Shown piece after piece: positions 10,903 to 21,921 of a stretch of 64,000 nucleotides of DNA (its first letter is position 1; each line of letters begins with the position of its first letter). The notes beneath the pieces are model-generated. The model did no database searches. It was given only the letters and a program-made list of their open reading frames with translations, and had not been told where the DNA came from. The stretch is from Coemansia sp. RSA 487 (taxonomy: Eukaryota > Kickxellomycota > Kickxellomycetes > Kickxellales > Kickxellaceae). A program made the position numbers and the translations under genes. The stretch is taken from the NCBI GenBank assembly GCA_027577595.1, contig JANBRJ010000060.1, positions 41,002 through 105,001 of the forward strand, written 5' to 3'.

Positions 10903-11600
10903 TTTGTTTTTGAGAGGCTGGTGTTTTTATACAAATCTAACCAAAGCGACAGTGAAGGCGGGTCAAGTGGGACAACGGTCTGAATTCAAGACAAGAAAGA
11001 AGGTCTGATTAGACAACAACAACAACGAGCGCTAAATGAACAGAACAAGAGGTAGAGATAAAAAGCTGATAGTAGAGATTATGAAATTGGTTCCTCATTT
11101 TTTTTGCAACTTCCCCCAAAAAAAATAAAGCAGATTGACTAACTGCCTTGTTTAGCAAATCACGCTGTGTTTTGGAGAATGGAGATGCTGAGCCGACTCA
11201 CAATGATAAGGGCAGAGTCCATGAGCCGTATGGATCTTGGTTGTCTTGTTTAAAACCGTTGCAATTTTATGCTGCATTTGCCATGGAATCCGCTGAGCTG
11301 AATGCCGTGGTTTCTGCTCGACTTTAGATGAGCTGTTTCTGACCACCCATCCCAGCTCATGGCATATGTGAGCTTGCGGGCTGGCTACTGTTTGGAGCGC
11401 TATTGGTTGCCTGTTTGGTTGGACCCAGAAGCCACACGTCCCCCCAAAAGTATTTATGCAAACTTTGGCCCGTTCTGGCAGAGAAAAGTCAGGGTTGGGT
11501 GAAGGAAAAAACTTTTACACCTTTTCTTGTCTTTTCGATATGTTGCAACCCAGCACTATTTTACTAACAACCACTATTTCACTAATAACATAGCTAGACA
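10903..11600. promoter_or_regulatory. divergent promoter interval between ATP20 and DAHP synthase
   Basis: About 700 bp shared by two outward-facing genes. A TATTTATG motif near 11451 lies about 150 bp before the DAHP synthase ATG and may be its TATA element. No other gene is seen. Confidence 0.4.
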
Positions 11601-12728
11601 ATGAGCGCCGAGAACCAGAACCAGCACCGCTACGTCCACGCGCTGAACGAACTGGACGACGTGAACATCCGGCGTATCCGGCCACTGATCCCGCCACAGA
11701 TCCTGATGGAGGACCTTCCACTGACCGAGGCAGCCGCCGCAACGATCATTCGTGGGCGCAAGGCGGCAGCGGACATTATCTCAGGCTCTGACGACCGGCT
11801 GCTTGTGGTGGTTGGTCCGTGCTCGATCCACCACCCGGCAGCGGCGCTCGAGTACGCTGACTCGCTCAAGGCGTACGCAGACACCGCGTCCGAGGATCTG
11901 TGCATCGTGATGCGCGTGTACTTTGAGAAGCCGCGCACCACGGTCGGATGGAAGGGCCTGATCAATGACCCGGACCTCAACGGCAACTTTGCCATCAACA
12001 AGGGGCTCCGCAAGGCGCGCACGCTGCTGCTGGATATCGCCGAAAAGGGGCTGCCTGCAGGCTGCGAGCTTCTGGACACGATCTCGCCACAGTACATCGG
12101 CGATCTGATCAGCTGGGGCGCCATCGGCGCACGCACCACCGAGTCACAGGTGCATCGCGAGCTGTCGTCCGGCATGTCTGTGCCCATCGGGTTCAAGAAC
12201 GGCACCGACGGTAACGTCAAGATTGCCATCGATGCAATCAAGTCTGCGCAGTCGCCGCACTCGTTCCTGTCAGTCACAAAGCAGGGCCTGAGCGCCATCG
12301 TCGAAACAGAGGGAAACGGCCACTGCCACGTAATCCTGCGCGGCGGCGCAGACGGCCCAAACTACGACGAGCCGCACGTGCGCAAGTGCTCGGAGCAGCT
12401 GGCCAAGGCTGGAGTCAACCCGGCGCTGATGGTTGACTGCAGCCATGGCAACTCAAGCAAGGACTTCCGCAAGCAGCCGATTGTCGCAGACAGCATCGCC
12501 CACCAGCTGAGCGCCACAGAGACCGGAAAGCACATCAGCGGTGTGATGATCGAGAGCAACCTGGTCGAGGGCAACCAGAGCATCCCTGCCGACGGCGACC
12601 TGTCCAAGCTGGTCTACGGAAAGAGCGTCACCGACGCCTGCGTCAACTGGGACGACACTGTCAAGATCCTCGATGCCCTGCGTGAGGGCGTCCGCAACCG
12701 TCGCAGAAGAGCTGCTGCCACTAATTAA
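11601..12728 (+). CDS. 3-deoxy-7-phosphoheptulonate (DAHP) synthase, type I
   Basis: A 375-residue cytosolic enzyme at the normal family length. It joins phosphoenolpyruvate and erythrose 4-phosphate in the first step of the shikimate pathway for aromatic amino acids. Motifs in order: an N-terminal regulatory extension (NIRRIRPLIPPQIL), VGPCSIHH, MRVYFEKPRTTVGWKGLINDP, GARTTESQVHRELSSG, GFKNGTDGN, CHVILRGG and MVDCSHGNSSKD, covering the metal- and substrate-binding residues. Fungi usually have two or more paralogues (Aro3 Phe-inhibited, Aro4 Tyr-inhibited in yeast); the sequence alone does not let me say which type this is. Single exon with strong G/C-ending codon bias, suggesting high expression. 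Confidence 0.96.
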   Translation: MSAENQNQHRYVHALNELDDVNIRRIRPLIPPQILMEDLPLTEAAAATIIRGRKAAADIISGSDDRLLVVVGPCSIHHPAAALEYADSLKAYADTASEDLCIVMRVYFEKPRTTVGWKGLINDPDLNGNFAINKGLRKARTLLLDIAEKGLPAGCELLDTISPQYIGDLISWGAIGARTTESQVHRELSSGMSVPIGFKNGTDGNVKIAIDAIKSAQSPHSFLSVTKQGLSAIVETEGNGHCHVILRGGADGPNYDEPHVRKCSEQLAKAGVNPALMVDCSHGNSSKDFRKQPIVADSIAHQLSATETGKHISGVMIESNLVEGNQSIPADGDLSKLVYGKSVTDACVNWDDTVKILDALREGVRNRRRRAAATN

Positions 12729-13285
12729 AGATACTACCCCCTCCCCAGCTATTGTGCGCTCATTTGCGCCTCTTTACTTTTTTTTTTTTCATCTTCATTG
12801 TTTTCTTGTTTGACCAAAGATCATATCGTCAACAAAGCTCCGTTTAGGGGTTATTGGCTGCGCAGAATCGCGTTCAAGCGAGATTTCTCGTTTCGAGCTG
12901 ATCTCAATTTCAAGCCAAACAGGCTGAAAGCTGTTGTGGGTGTGAGGGGAGAAGCCTTCCAGCGAATGAAAAATGAGCAATCATAAACAGATTTGCTCAA
13001 TTTTTTGTTTACGATAAAAATCCTGCCAAAACGTTTGCTGCAGAAAAAAAGCCTTTTTCCCATCCCCCACTCCAAGGAGGACCCGCACATCTCCCTCTTT
13101 TTCTTCTCCCTCCTTCCCTACTTGTTGATATACTTTGCTACCATATTAAACGCTAAGCTTTTGTTGCTTTATTTTTCTTGTGCAAACTAAACAGAACAAA
13201 CACCGCCTGCTCCATCTCGCTTTCCAACCTTATCTAACCAGTACATATAGGTTTGTCGTTATTATATATTTGGCTTTATACTCGA
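12729..13285. other. intergenic region
   Basis: DAHP synthase 3' flank and TOG gene 5' flank. AT-rich with poly-T tracts; no gene seen. Confidence 0.55.
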
Positions 13286-15581
13286 ATGGATTATACCAAG
13301 GTACGTCTTTTTAGACATTGTTTACAATAACGCGGACTTTTTGCCTCTGGATAGCAGGTGTGCTAACACAAACAATGCCATGACTGATGTGGATAAGCGT
13401 TATAAACGCATCTGTAGTGTGAAGGAGCAAGCGATTTCGAAGCAAAGTTCAAAACGTTGATAGTCAAGCTTGACGTCGTCGAGCATGAAGAGACATGGCA
13501 GCAGATCGATGACGCGCTCAAGAACCTGATATCGCTTGTCAAGGCCGGCGCAACAAAGCTTGATACGTTTGTCTCGCTGATGAAGCATGCGTCCAAGCAT
13601 CTCAACAATGCGGTAAGTGATATTCGTCCTTGGGGAAACGAAGCTGCGCGTTCTGTATAAAGCTCAACGAACACCACTATCTAATGGACAAGGGCATGGT
13701 GGTCACGCTGTGTATTATGTATTGGTTTTGTGTTGTAGATATCCAGCGAACGCACGCGGTTGAGCGGAACGGCGCTTGCGCTGGTGGAAGAGATGGCGCG
13801 GCAGATGGAGACGCGGTTCCACCCGGTATGCGAAATGGTGTTCCCCACAGTGCTAAAGACATGTGCGCGGGCCAACAAGGTGTTTGTGACACGCGGAATC
13901 AACTGCCTGACGACCGTCATCACGTATGCCCACGCCAGCGAGCAAGCGCCGCGCGTATGCATGGCGGCACACACAGACCCAAACAAGACGATGCGCGCCA
14001 GTGCGACGAAGCTGCTGATGTCCATGGTGTCCTGTTGCACGGTTCCGGAGCTGGCACCGCACATGGTGGCTGTCGAGAAGGCTATTGCCCTGGGCATCGT
14101 CGACGCCAACCCCGACGCGCGCACCACGTCGCGCCAGACCTATGAGATCTACATCAAGCGCTTCGCAAGCCGTGTCGATCAGTTCCACGCCGGCCTCTCG
14201 GCTACTGCTAAAAAGTACCTGAAAATCGTGGATAAGACGGCGGCGGCGGCTCAGAACGGTAAGAGCAGTGGAGCACGCCCGGTGAGCCGGTTTGCTGCGT
14301 TCCGCCAGCGCCTTCCGCTGACTGACCGCATGGGTTCTGCAAAGAATCAGGAGCCCGCAGCAACAGCAGCAGCAGCAGCACCCAATGGGCCATCTGTCCC
14401 ACAGCAGCGCCTCAAGCCCATGCGCCCGGCACCGGTCCGCAGAGACGTAAAGGCCACGCCGGTTCCTGTCAAGCCTGCGACGTCCGCCATTGTCGCTGCT
14501 TCGTCCGTTCCGCCCGTGCCCTTAAAGTTAGGCGATGCAGCTCAACAGCAACCGTCTCCTGCTTCCCAGGAGCCTGTAGTGCCAGCATCGGCACCACCAT
14601 CGGATGCACAGACGCAGCCGCAGCCGCAGCCACAGCCACAGACACAGAAAAAGCAACAACAACCACCGTCCCTTGCAAACGCCAAGGCTGGAAGTCTGGA
14701 TAGTGTGCTGCTTTCGCCACGCAGCGGCAAATCAACTCTGGCGCGTCTTTTTGGCGAGGACCAAGGAACACCCGAGCAACAGTCAGCGGCAAACAGCGAC
14801 AGCGAGGCAAAGAAGACGCCGCACGACTCGGCGCAAGCATCGGCAGCGCCGTCGGAGTCGGGAGCATCCACACGGGCGCCGTCGCCGTCACCAAACAATG
14901 ATGAGGACGGCAAGCCCGCTGCCACGCCCACATCGCTATCTGGCGACGATTCAGCTGCGACTACGGGACACGGCGAGAAGCCCAAAGACAAAGCCAAACG
15001 GCCTGCTGCGCGTGCTGCTCGGGGAAAAGGACTGTCATTTACGTCGCTTAGCAGCTCGGCGCATGCGCAGCGTCCGCAGTCGCGATCCACCGTAGCGTCG
15101 CGCGTCGAGGAGGCGCTCAGGGCTCGTCCGCCCAGACCAGCAGCCGCAGTCGAAGCCAGGCGCATGACGCTCCGATCAGATACGCGCACCTCCTCGTCTT
15201 CTACAGCCGCAGATAGCAAGGCGCCTGGGTACTTGCGTGCCACGGCTGCGTCGTCGAAAAGAGTAGCTGGTACGTATGATGACTTTTGAGTCAGTTGCTT
15301 TTTTGTCTGTCTGTCTGTCTGTCTGTTTTTGGCCATTTGCTCTAAACTCTCTTTGTGTCAAGAGCGCTCTGTCGATTTTGTGCTTTTGCTTATTCGTCTT
15401 CTTGTGTGTAGAGACAACAGCGACCACGACAGCTCGTGGAGGAACCAAGCGGCGAAGACAGGACGATACTGCTGACAGTGTGGATGCCGATACAACAGTA
15501 GCAAAGGCTGCTACAAAGGCTGCAAGAGCTGGTACCAGCGGTACCGGTGGTGCACGCCGCAGATCGACTAGGGCCAAATAA
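13286..15581 (+). CDS. CLASP/TOG-domain microtubule-associated protein (four exons)
   Basis: Spliced model: exons 13286-13300, 13418-13612, 13739-15269, 15412-15581; all introns GT-AG with consistent phases, giving 636 residues. Exon 1 codes for only five residues (MDYTK) and is the least certain part. Residues about 6-230 form one TOG-type HEAT-repeat domain of the CLASP N-terminal family (for example FEAKFKTLIVKLD, then SGTALALVEEMARQM, TRGINCLTTVITYAHA and RQTYEIYIKRFA). The remainder is a long basic, Ser/Pro/Gln/Ala-rich region with Arg-Ser patches, as used for microtubule lattice binding. CLASP/Stu1/Peg1 proteins bind tubulin and stabilise microtubules at the spindle and cortex. Family members usually carry two or more TOG domains plus a C-terminal binding domain; only one is present here. 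Confidence 0.8.
15305..15325 (+). repeat. tetranucleotide microsatellite in the last CLASP intron
   Basis: About five tandem GTCT units inside the intron between exons 3 and 4 of the TOG gene. Confidence 0.85.
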
Positions 15582-15784
15582 CATTTGTTTTGAGCAACTC
15601 TTTAATTTTCCACTTTTTTTTTTATCTTGATGTACAATCATACATTATCACATTAGTTTTTTTTTGAAGTAGATAGGTAGGTTTAAGCCAGGGCTGACAG
15701 TTGTTGCAGTCCAGGATAGCCCTTATCTTGAGTCAGTTAACCATATTAAAGGGTAATGAATGAATACTAGAAATAGAAATAAGT

Positions 15785-16792
15785 TCACAGGTTAAACAAG
15801 GATGAGCTTGGGCCTGCGCGAGCTGATCTGCGGAGCTTTGCTGTCAGAGAGGAGTACAGGCGGCGTGGGCCACGCATAACCAGCGACTTGAGCCGTGCAG
15901 CCGACGAGAATCCCGACGATCTACTTGCAAAGGCGCTCGCCCCGCCACTTTGCATCTGGTGCTTGTAGTGCAGATACACGCCTGGCGCATTGATACGCGT
16001 CGACCGCGTGCTAACTGTGGCTGCAGCTGCTACAGAGTGCGTATCATCGTAGTCGCTGGTGTCAGCACCATGGTCGCTGGCAGACCCGTCGCTCGCGCAT
16101 GTCTCCAGAACAGATGGCTCATCCGTAGGGACGACCGCCAGGGAACAACCGTCGCATCCACGGGCAACCACCACACTGCAGTCGGATTCTGAGTCGGATG
16201 CACCGATCGACCAGAGCGCCGAGCACTCTGCGTCTACCGTCTCCGCCGCGCAATGGTGGGCCATCAGTCCGGCGCCGTTCTCTAAATCCACCGCTGCTGA
16301 TCCTAAATGGCCTACTCCCGCACAGTCGGATGCCTCTGCAAACTGCCGCAACTCATGGCCACGCAAGCGGCTGCGCAAGGCACGCACCGTTGCACGGCTT
16401 TCGCGTAGCGCAATCTCAAGGTCGTCGATGTCGGTACGCTGCTCGGCCACCGTGAGCCGAAGGTCATCGACGGTTTGCGCAAGCGCTTCACGCTCGGACA
16501 GATTTTCATCCTTTGCGGTGCCTTCAATATCTGAATGAGCATCAACTAGCCCCAGGATTCTGTTTGTATCTGCACTGAGCGGCAGCGTGGTCAGCCCACC
16601 AGCCACCGAGAATATGTTGTGCAAATGTTGTTTTAGTTCGCCGATTACTTGCTCGTATGCATGGGTCTGGCTCCGCAGCGTTTTGAGCTCGGTATTCTCG
16701 ATGCGTAGCAGCTGCCCAAGCTCGCCGGCTCCCATCTCGTCAAGCAAGTCGAGCAGCTCTTCCATCGCTAACTGCCTATCGCTAGTGTCCAT
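15785..16792 (-). CDS. coiled-coil protein of unknown function
   Basis: The protein is 335 residues when started at the ATG at 16792 (MDTSDRQLAMEELLDLLDEMG). The frame has an earlier ATG at 16837, but a TATA-like CTATATAA lies only about 22 bp before that one, so transcription probably starts after it. Residues about 5-65 and 85-150 (EALAQTVDDLRLTVAEQRTDIDDLEIALRESRATVRALRSRL) have leucine heptads typical of coiled coils. The middle is acidic and Ser/Asp-rich. The tail is basic, Ser/Arg-rich. No known domain is recognised; a cytoskeletal or scaffold role is only a guess. Confidence 0.65.
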   Translation of the reverse strand: MDTSDRQLAMEELLDLLDEMGAGELGQLLRIENTELKTLRSQTHAYEQVIGELKQHLHNIFSVAGGLTTLPLSADTNRILGLVDAHSDIEGTAKDENLSEREALAQTVDDLRLTVAEQRTDIDDLEIALRESRATVRALRSRLRGHELRQFAEASDCAGVGHLGSAAVDLENGAGLMAHHCAAETVDAECSALWSIGASDSESDCSVVVARGCDGCSLAVVPTDEPSVLETCASDGSASDHGADTSDYDDTHSVAAAATVSTRSTRINAPGVYLHYKHQMQSGGASAFASRSSGFSSAARLKSLVMRGPRRLYSSLTAKLRRSARAGPSSSLFNL

Positions 16793-16858
16793 ATCGGTGC
16801 TCACTCTTTTTCGTCTATACCTTGCAATGCTGATCAATGTTGTGATCAGGCCACTTGG

Positions 16859-16866
16859 TTATATAG
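16859..16866 (-). promoter_or_regulatory. TATA-like element deciding the start of the coiled-coil gene
   Basis: CTATATAA on the minus strand, 22 bp upstream of the first ATG of the frame (16837) and 67 bp upstream of the second (16792). Normal TATA-to-transcript spacing favours the second. Confidence 0.45.
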
Positions 16867-17924
16867 TCTTTTGAGAAAAAAAAACAAATGGTGTCAAAAT
16901 GTTGACAGAGTTTAAATCGTGTAGAAATAATAAAATAAAAAAGTTGCAGAAACAGAAGCTGTAAGCACAGAGCAGCAACACAAAATGAAGGATCAAATGA
17001 AGGTTAAATGTAAACAATGTCGTTAATCGTTATGTAAACAAGAGGCAAAATAAGGTTCAAGGATTGTGGATTTTAGATAAAGAAAAGGGTCATATGAAAC
17101 ATGAAGAAAAAAGCAAATGTCTCGATAGCTTTTTTCCTTTAACGAAGCCATGTCGTTTATAAACCAACAAACTTGTATACCAAGGTAGACAGTGCAGTTT
17201 TTCTCAATGACATTTTATTCTATCTTTTTTGGCCCTTTTGTGTTCCACATTTGGCCTCGGTTCTATTGAAATGTTGTGGCTTTTTATTTCAACCATATAC
17301 ACAAAACATAACCCTTGCAAGCTGTTCGCTCCTTTTCCTCGTTTAGGTTCCCTGCATTACATTGCAAATATGACCTTTATAAGTCACATTGCTTGTCATT
17401 GTTTAAACCCCGTTCGTGAGTGGAAAAATGAGGAGGTATTCAAATATCATTGTCTCGTGCATCATGGCTCTTCAAAGCAAAGCAATCTATACAGCTCTAT
17501 TCCTTATAAAAATAGGAGCAGGGGCAGTTCGGTGCTGCAAAACAGGACATTAAAGCTCAATAAAGGCTTACAAAAAACAATGGAACATTCAATATTTGGA
17601 GTAGCTTATTGTTGGTAGCTGATGCAAGCGAGAATAAAATTGCACACCAACAACAACGAAAAGGAAGCCACCGATCTGCGACTGGTTTATTCATCTCAAG
17701 AAATGCATGACCACCGCCGAATTTGACCGCCGACAGAATCTCCTTGTCGCAAGCGCTTCCGTAAGAGAAGACCGATAGGTTATATACCAAGGAGGCATTA
17801 CTATTGTCCGTACACATGATAGCATTGCATTTTCTTTTCCATATATTTGGAAAGGCGTTTGAGCAAAACTCGACACAAAAGCACTTGGCCTGGCGTCAAT
17901 CAAACCAATAATATAGACGATATA
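16867..17924. other. intergenic region, no gene seen
   Basis: AT-rich, about 1 kb between the coiled-coil gene promoter and the MITE-like element. Short frames only. Confidence 0.55.
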
Positions 17925-18490
17925 CAGTGTTTTGCAAAACTAATTGCGTCGAATAAGAAGGATGTATATGCATCGAATGGTCAAAGGTTTGTGGTGGTGA
18001 CAATGCATTCTGCGTTCCAAGAAAAAGCCGTTTGCGTCGGCTGGCATGGCATATGCGTCAGCGCAAAATGGAAAAACACCAGAGAAAACACAAATGATTA
18101 GTACTGATGCTGATATAGCCAGGTTGTTGAATGCTTCACATAGACCCTTCTTGATGTGTGCCAGCACTGCAGTTGGATTTTTGTTCAAGGTAGTAGTGGT
18201 ATTTCTTTAGGTTGCTAGATTTCATTAGGATCAGTGTTAACTAGCCATATCAAAAGCACAGACAAAGACTGGAAGCCAATCAATTTTAGTATGGAATGAT
18301 AGGCGTGTAGCAAACAGCTCTCCCCACAAAGCTCAGTTTCCGCCTCTTGCTTCCAAGCGCAGATATGACGCCAACTGACGCAAACAACCTTTTCTTGGAG
18401 CGCAAAATGCGCTATCGCCACCACAAACTTTTCATCATTCGACGCGTATACACACCCCTTATTCGACGCAATTAGTTTTGCAAAACACTG
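17925..18490 (-). mobile_element. MITE-like non-autonomous relative of the Fanzor element
   Basis: A 566-bp element bounded by inverted CAGTGTTTTGCAAAAC. Its left arm (17925 to about 18110) matches the reverse complement of the 3' end of the Fanzor element (about 50600-50765), including an identical 20-nt block at 18087-18106. Its right arm (about 18235-18490), read in reverse, matches the Fanzor element's 5' end (47969 to about 48240), including the run CTTGGAAGxAAGAGGCG. It is therefore the same element type in the opposite orientation with the coding part deleted, diverged by scattered point changes. It carries no reading frame of its own. The flanking dinucleotides are TA on the left and CA on the right. 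Confidence 0.85.
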
Positions 18491-19049
18491 CATGTGTAAT
18501 GGGATGCATGTGACATTAAAGTCTTTTATAATATAATTCACAATTGCATGTTTAGCAGGCAATTAGCCCGTCTATTACAATTGTATAATCGAATATGACT
18601 ATTTGACAAAGTCCTACGCTTTCCGTGTGCTGGCAGGCAATCTATAGAATATTCTTGTAAGTTGTGTGGACTCGTGCCAAAGGAACGGCAATCGCCAGAT
18701 CCTAGCCGATTGGAACCACTCAGAACACACAAGGCCAGTTATCCCATCAGCTGGGAATCCAAGAAAAGCGAAATACACCAACTCTTTATTGGGGAGGTTT
18801 TGCCAGCGTTTCCCCAGTTTCTGATTGTGAAGACTTGACTGAATACAGATTTAGCTTTTCACGCAGGATAATTTCTATCTCAAAGATCACCCTCGCCATG
18901 GAGCCAACTTCTCAACTCTCTTTCTCTTCTATAAAGGCTTTTTTTATCCTCGATCCAATACATTTTTTTCCACAGCACATTAAGCTTTACACTTTTTTTT
19001 TGCATCCCAGCATCTTTTAGACATTTTTCATCCTCACTGGCAAGAACAG
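18491..19049. other. intergenic region, no gene seen
   Basis: Sequence between the MITE-like element and the PhnP-like hydrolase. The last 100 bases are pyrimidine-rich, as in a 5' leader. Confidence 0.5.
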
Positions 19050-19958
19050 ATGGTCCCCTCAGAATCGAATGCATCGGGAGCGCGTGTTCGCGAGGTGATG
19101 TTCCTAGGCACTGGTACGTCAGGGACTGTTCCGAATATTATGTGTCTGCTAGAGGACAACCCAACATGCAAGACATGCACTACGGCGGTGACAGCCAAGG
19201 GTCATAAGAACCGGCGGCGCAACACATCGATGCTAGTGCGCATTGATCATCCGGACGGACGCGAGCGCAACGTGGTGATCGACTGTGGAAAGGCGTTCTA
19301 CGAGTCAGCGCTTGACGTGTTTGTCAAGCACAAGGTCAAGACAATCGACGCGGTGCTTATCACGCACGGCCACGCAGACGCCATTCTGGGGTTGGACGAC
19401 CTGCAGCAGTGGACCATGTACCAGTGCATGCAGATCCCCATCTATGCCGACAGGCAGGCACTGGACACCATTTCGTCGACGTTCCCGTACCTTGTGGACA
19501 CAAAAAAGGCGACCGGCGGCGGTCAGGTCTCGGAACTTGACTTCCGCATCATCGAGGAGCCGTACAATGCGTTCGAATGCCAGGGCATTACGTTCCAGCC
19601 GCTGCGTGTTGAGCACGGCCGGTTCAGCGACGGGCGGCCGTTCTATTTCACCGGATTCCGCTTCGACAGCATTTCATACGTGTCGGACTGCTCGCGCATC
19701 CCCGACGAGACGGCTGCCCTGATGATGGACTCCAGGCTGCTGGTCCTCGATGCGCTCAAGTGGGAGCCGTACCCGTCACACTTTGGGTTCTGGCAGGCGC
19801 TCAACGAGGCCAGGCGCCTCAAACCCCGCCGCACACTGCTTACCGGTTTCTGCCACTTGCTGGAGCACTCAGAGATGGAGGAGAAGGGGCGCAAGATCGA
19901 GCGCGAGGAGAACATCGTCATTGGCCCAGCCTACGACGGAATGAAGATTGTACTCTAA
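19050..19958 (+). CDS. PhnP-like metallo-beta-lactamase-fold hydrolase
   Basis: A 302-residue single-exon gene. Motifs in order: an opening strand and loop FLGTGTSGTVPN, a CKTC Cys pair near residue 45, the KNRRRNTS segment, the metal-binding THGHADAILGLDDL (HxHxD), SYVSDCSRIP and a late LLTGFCHLLEH. This is the pattern of the PhnP/LipB-neighbour type of metallo-beta-lactamase proteins, which bind two metals and cleave phosphodiesters such as cyclic phosphates in bacteria. The cellular substrate in fungi is not known to me. Full family length. The start at 19050 comes 13 codons before the first conserved strand. Confidence 0.88.
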   Translation: MVPSESNASGARVREVMFLGTGTSGTVPNIMCLLEDNPTCKTCTTAVTAKGHKNRRRNTSMLVRIDHPDGRERNVVIDCGKAFYESALDVFVKHKVKTIDAVLITHGHADAILGLDDLQQWTMYQCMQIPIYADRQALDTISSTFPYLVDTKKATGGGQVSELDFRIIEEPYNAFECQGITFQPLRVEHGRFSDGRPFYFTGFRFDSISYVSDCSRIPDETAALMMDSRLLVLDALKWEPYPSHFGFWQALNEARRLKPRRTLLTGFCHLLEHSEMEEKGRKIEREENIVIGPAYDGMKIVL

Positions 19959-20139
19959 AAGCCCTACACATTTTTAGCACAATTCAACATTCACAAATAT
20001 AAACTTTTATGTGGATGCTTTTATGTATATTTCTGTCAGGGGGTTATGCTACGCCTTCCCCTAAAGTGAAACAGATACGCAGTTGCGCAACTTTAAATGA
20101 AAGTATAGGAAGGCATGGTAGTGACTAATACTGTCCAGC

Positions 20140-20910
20140 CTACTCTTTTTGGGCGTTATCAAAGCCCTTGTGCATGTCAGCGTTGCCGATTATCTCGTTG
20201 AGCGGCGTCGTCGCTGGGACAGTGAAGGCATTGTTGACCATCGCCCATGCCACCGTCGATGTAGGGATTGACAGCAGACTCGGTGCAACCATCGTCAGGA
20301 GCTTGAGCGGGACCGTGACGACCTTCTCCAGCAGCCGCGACTCGCCGCGGTCGCACAGCAGCATTCCCGGGCGGAACACCGACACGCGGGGGAAACCCAT
20401 GTTCTGGATCTCGTCGTCTGCCTGGCCCTTTGTCTTCATATACAGAAACATCGAGTTCTTATTAGCGCCGCTCGAGCTGCAAATCGAGTAGTGCTCGACA
20501 TTCGCCTGCTTACATGCCTTGGCCGAGTCCACAACATAGTCGTGGTCGACCTTGTAGAACCCGTCGGCGCCGCTCTTTGCGCGCGTCGTGCCCAGGCAGC
20601 AGAACGCGTGCGAATGCCCGGCAAAGTCGCGCTCCAACCGGGCGCTGTCCTCATAGTCAACAGGCTTTTGCACTAGCTTTTCGGCGTTTGCTCCCGTGTA
20701 CTCGATGGGCCGTCTGGTGAACACCGTCACTTTGTCGAACGCGTCCGATGCCATCAGGTGCTTTACCACTTCACGCCCAACCTCGCCCGTCCCGCCAAGA
20801 ACGAGCGCGCTCTTGCCAGGCGTCTTCTCCTTGAACTCGCCTGCTGCTTTGGTGAACTTATTGCCAAGGACAATCTTGTCCAGGGTTATCTTTAGCGTTG
20901 AGCCTTCCAT
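20140..20910 (-). CDS. FMP52/HTATIP2-like NAD(P)-binding protein
   Basis: A 256-residue atypical short-chain reductase. Glycine motif LVLGGTGEVGREVVKHL at about residues 36-52 binds the dinucleotide; RRPIEYTGANAEKLVQKPVDYED follows, then AFCCLGTTRAKSGADGFYKVDHDYV and the YSICSSSGANKNSMFLYMKTKGQADDE segment with the active-site Tyr/Lys pattern, then VSVFRPGMLLC. This order matches human HTATIP2 (TIP30) and fungal Fmp52, a mitochondrial outer membrane protein in yeast. An N-terminal extension of about 30 residues precedes the fold; it is not strongly presequence-like. Confidence 0.88.
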   Translation of the reverse strand: MEGSTLKITLDKIVLGNKFTKAAGEFKEKTPGKSALVLGGTGEVGREVVKHLMASDAFDKVTVFTRRPIEYTGANAEKLVQKPVDYEDSARLERDFAGHSHAFCCLGTTRAKSGADGFYKVDHDYVVDSAKACKQANVEHYSICSSSGANKNSMFLYMKTKGQADDEIQNMGFPRVSVFRPGMLLCDRGESRLLEKVVTVPLKLLTMVAPSLLSIPTSTVAWAMVNNAFTVPATTPLNEIIGNADMHKGFDNAQKE

Positions 20911-21921
20911 TATTTTCTCTTGTTACAGGTGAATATAAAGCTGGGATATAGTATATTGAAAAGTAGTTATCGATGAAAAATGTAAAGAAAAAAGTGGGAA
21001 ATACTCTTTTCTCCTTCCAGCTTTTTATTTATCATGTAAAACGCAACTCCCCACATGCCAAATATTAAAGTCTTGGCATCTTTTCTTCCCCGTTTTTGAT
21101 GCAACTGATGATGCATTGCAATAATCCCACGTCAGCAAGGTCATGCTTACGTCATCGCCATTCAAGTCTCCACGAAACACTCAAGCTATAATCCTCACCA
21201 ACTAATAGCCAGGGAAAAGGCTGGATAAGTGTATACTAGATGTAGTGAAGAGCAGAACAAATCTCAGGCTGTGCCAACGAAACGATGCCATATTGAAGTT
21301 GAGAAATCCAATAAATGCTAAAAAAAGAAAGGTGAAGAAATCTTATTCAGGACAAGAAACTGCTCAGCTAAATATTAGGGATGTCTTTCCCTTGACTGCC
21401 TTCCTTTTATAAGCTCAATATGCCTCGCTGAACAGGTGTGCATAGCCTGTGGTCCAAACAAGTTGCCTTCACGCACACTGGACCCAGTGGCATTGTTGTT
21501 TGTCTCAATTCAAGTGCTTGCTTGCTTTTTAGATTTAACTCAAACAATACCTAAAATATTACAGAACTATGATCTGTGCAGCTTTTTCCAATTGAATGCT
21601 ACAAATGGCAATAATCTGTAGTCCCTCCGGTCCCCCGAATAGATATGCTGGCTTTGTTTGCTGGGCGCAATATTGTCGGTTCTGGTTCCTAAAAAAACAA
21701 GCCGTCTTGCATATTTACACTAAACGCTGATCCTCTGATCTGGATTAGCCAAGATGTTGATCGCAAAGTGCTTTAGCAAATATTTCTGCAGCTTTTCCTT
21801 TTCACTTTATCTTTCCTTTTTTCTTCTTAAATTGTGCTTTTAATAACATACATTAGAACCACTTGCTTCGCATACAACTTTTCAATAACTCTACTTTTGC
21901 CGCCACATTGTATAACCGCAA
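20911..21921. other. divergent intergenic region
   Basis: About 1 kb between the FMP52-like gene and the COX14-like gene. No coding signal seen. Confidence 0.55.
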
